In this document: piece after piece, positions 6,214 to 7,570 of the stretch
How the letters are laid out: each line of letters starts with the position of its first letter
Position numbering within the stretch: the stretch's first letter is position 1
Origin: Desulfatirhabdium butyrativorans
GTDB taxonomy: Bacteria > Desulfobacterota > Desulfobacteria > Desulfobacterales > DYRK01
NCBI GenBank assembly: GCA_020718785.1
Contig: DYRK01000283.1
Span: forward strand, 1 to 7,570
Reading direction: 5' to 3'
DNA length: 7,570 nt
Program-made: the position numbers and the translations under genes
Notes under the pieces: generated by a model
What the model was told of the DNA's origin: nothing
What the model saw: the letters and a program-made list of their open reading frames with translations, nothing else
Databases searched by the model: none

Positions 6214-7530
6214 AATATTATACTTTTTCATCTTATATCTCAGCACCCGCTCGCTGATACCCAATGACTCGGCAGCACGGGTCTGTATCCCGCCGCTTTT
6301 TTCAAGTGCGGATAGAATCATTTCCTGCTCAACGGCTTCCAATCTTTCGGAAAGGTTACCCTGTGCAGTTGCCTTGTAGAAACGGACTTCCGGGGGCAGG
6401 TCAGCGGCTCTGACTACCCTGCCGCGGTTAAGCGTCACCGTGCGCTGTATAATGTGTTCCAATTCCCTGATATTTCCGGGAAAGGAATATTTTATCAGGG
6501 TAGTCATGGCGTCCGGCTCGAACGTGACGGGCAGGGGACTGTATTTTTCAAGGAAAAAAGCGATCAGATCGGGAATATCTTCTTTGCGCTGACGCAGCGG
6601 CGGAAGTTCGATGTCAAAGACATTCAGGCGGTAGTACAGGTCTTCACGGAACAGTCCTTCTTCTACCAGATTTTTAATGTCCCGGTTAGTAGCAGCCAGC
6701 ACCCGTACCTCCACCGAAATCTCTTTTTCTCCGCCGACCCGGCATATCCGCTTTTCCTGAAGTGCGCGCAGGAGTTTGGGCTGAAGATTCAAGGGCAGTT
6801 CTCCGATTTCATCTAAAAACAGAGTGCCGTTCTGAGCCACTTCAAAGCGTCCCCGACGACTTGAGACTGCGCCGGTAAACGCGCCTTTTTCATGACCGAA
6901 CAACTCTGATTCGAACAGATTTTCGGGAATAGCACCGCAATTTACTTCTGCAAAAGGTCCGTCATTTACAGGACTGAGCAGATGAATAAGCCGGGCAATC
7001 AGTTCTTTCCCTGTGCCGCTTTCTCCCCGGATTAAAACGGTCCACGGCGTCGGCGCAACCCGGCGTGCCAAAGACAGGACGTCGTTCATGGCCGGTCCGT
7101 CACCGATGATTCTAAGCGGCAGATCGCTCTGAATAAGGGTTTCAGCCACATCCGAGGCTTCCTCATCCACCATGATACGCTGTTCGATCATCTGAATTTT
7201 ATCCAGAAGATGAGACAAATCAACCGGTTTTTCCAGAAAATCGTCTGCGCCCAATTTCATTACTTCCACCGCAGTATCAACGGTTCCGTAGGCAGTAATC
7301 ATAATGGCACGTATCAGCGGATTGACAGCTTTCATCTTTGCAAGCACCTGATCGCCGGTCATGTCCGGCATCCGATGATCCAACAGCACGAGTTGAAACG
7401 GAAGTTCTGCAAACGTGAGCAAAGCTTCCTGACCGTTTGCAGCCGAGCTTACTTCATATCCCTTCTTTTTCAGGAATCCTTTCAGAAGGTCGCGCTGCAT
7501 GTCTTCATCGTCAACAATAAGAATTTTCAT
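6193..7530 (-). CDS. NtrC-family sigma-54-dependent response regulator (REC-AAA+-Fis HTH)
   Basis: A complete 445-residue activator of sigma-54 RNA polymerase. The receiver domain (1-118) has acidic Asp7/Asp8, phospho-acceptor Asp51 in LLDHRMPD, Thr79 and Lys101. The AAA+ domain (about 140-372) has Walker A GESGTGKE (169-176), the sigma-54 contact loop GAFTGA (216-221), Walker B TLFLDE (236-241), the arginine-bearing FREDLYYRLNVF (294-305) and PGNIRELEH (351-359). The C-terminal Fis-type helix-turn-helix is at about 403-440 (ALEKSGGIQTRAAESLGIS). All key residues are present, so it should be phosphorylated, hydrolyse ATP and open sigma-54 promoters. The last six residues (EVRGQR) are encoded by intergenic repeat sequence. 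It converges on the J-like gene, so it is not in that operon. No clear sigma-54 promoter for its targets is visible in this window. No strong Shine-Dalgarno precedes its ATG, consistent with coupling to an upstream gene. Confidence 0.95.
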   Translation of the reverse strand: MKILIVDDEDMQRDLLKGFLKKKGYEVSSAANGQEALLTFAELPFQLVLLDHRMPDMTGDQVLAKMKAVNPLIRAIMITAYGTVDTAVEVMKLGADDFLEKPVDLSHLLDKIQMIEQRIMVDEEASDVAETLIQSDLPLRIIGDGPAMNDVLSLARRVAPTPWTVLIRGESGTGKELIARLIHLLSPVNDGPFAEVNCGAIPENLFESELFGHEKGAFTGAVSSRRGRFEVAQNGTLFLDEIGELPLNLQPKLLRALQEKRICRVGGEKEISVEVRVLAATNRDIKNLVEEGLFREDLYYRLNVFDIELPPLRQRKEDIPDLIAFFLEKYSPLPVTFEPDAMTTLIKYSFPGNIRELEHIIQRTVTLNRGRVVRAADLPPEVRFYKATAQGNLSERLEAVEQEMILSALEKSGGIQTRAAESLGISERVLRYKMKKYNIEVRGQR

Positions 7531-7570
7531 CTGCTTATCACTCGCTGCGTATTTTCCTCATTGTTATCGA
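7527..7570 (-). CDS. Possible 3' end of an upstream partner gene, cut by the window edge
   Basis: One minus-strand frame stays open from the window edge, encodes DNNEENTQRVISR and ends in a TGA that overlaps the response regulator start codon as ATGA. Four-base overlaps of this kind are typical of translationally coupled genes, and NtrC-type regulators are usually preceded by their sensor histidine kinase. A second frame (SITMRKIRSE, ending at TGA 7538-7540) is also open, so the frame cannot be decided from 44 bases. The identity as a kinase is inference only. Confidence 0.35.
   Translation of the reverse strand, partial: DNNEENTQRVISR

Noticed and set aside
6454..6816. Plus-strand open frame of 120 codons inside the response regulator
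   Set aside because: Antisense to the conserved AAA+ domain; no domain signature.

Overview
The window reads as accessory chromosome from a Gram-negative bacterium, most likely a Desulfobacterota (deltaproteobacterial) sulfate-reducer type. This rests on the style of the gene set (PAS proteins, DUF1566 proteins, NtrC-like regulators), moderate GC and short GAGGTGA-type intergenic repeats. The assignment is an impression, not proof.

Layout: a strong consensus sigma-70 promoter (17-46) precedes three co-directional plus-strand genes. Gene 1 (113-1234) fuses a PAS sensor domain to a GrpE-like nucleotide-exchange domain. Gene 2 (1433-3097) is a short, lidless Hsp70 with an intact ATPase signature and an unusual insertion before the interdomain linker. 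Gene 3 (3193-6150) is a 985-residue single-pass membrane protein. Its predicted cytoplasmic half holds two J-like domains that lack a normal HPD motif, plus three internal helical repeats. Its predicted periplasmic half holds TPR-like/coiled helical repeats and a C-terminal DUF1566 (Lcl-type) domain. Converging on these from the minus strand is a complete NtrC-family sigma-54 response regulator (6193-7530); the last bases of the window may be the tail of its upstream partner gene.

The gaps are not empty. The gap 1235-1432 holds an 80-bp element bounded by 11-bp inverted repeats, a 10-bp-period repeat and two palindromes. The gap 3098-3192 and the convergent junction 6151-6213 carry the same family of 7-bp tandem repeats (GAGGTGA-like), placed in both orientations so that they can fold into hairpins.

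Interpretation: genes 1-3 look like a dedicated, rebuilt DnaK-DnaJ-GrpE cycle. The nucleotide-exchange part is coupled to a PAS input, the J-like part is anchored in the membrane and carries an outside domain, and the Hsp70 has lost its lid. This suggests an Hsp70-based signalling or envelope-coupled machine rather than a housekeeping folding machine. The homologies are read by eye from motifs; the joint function is inference.
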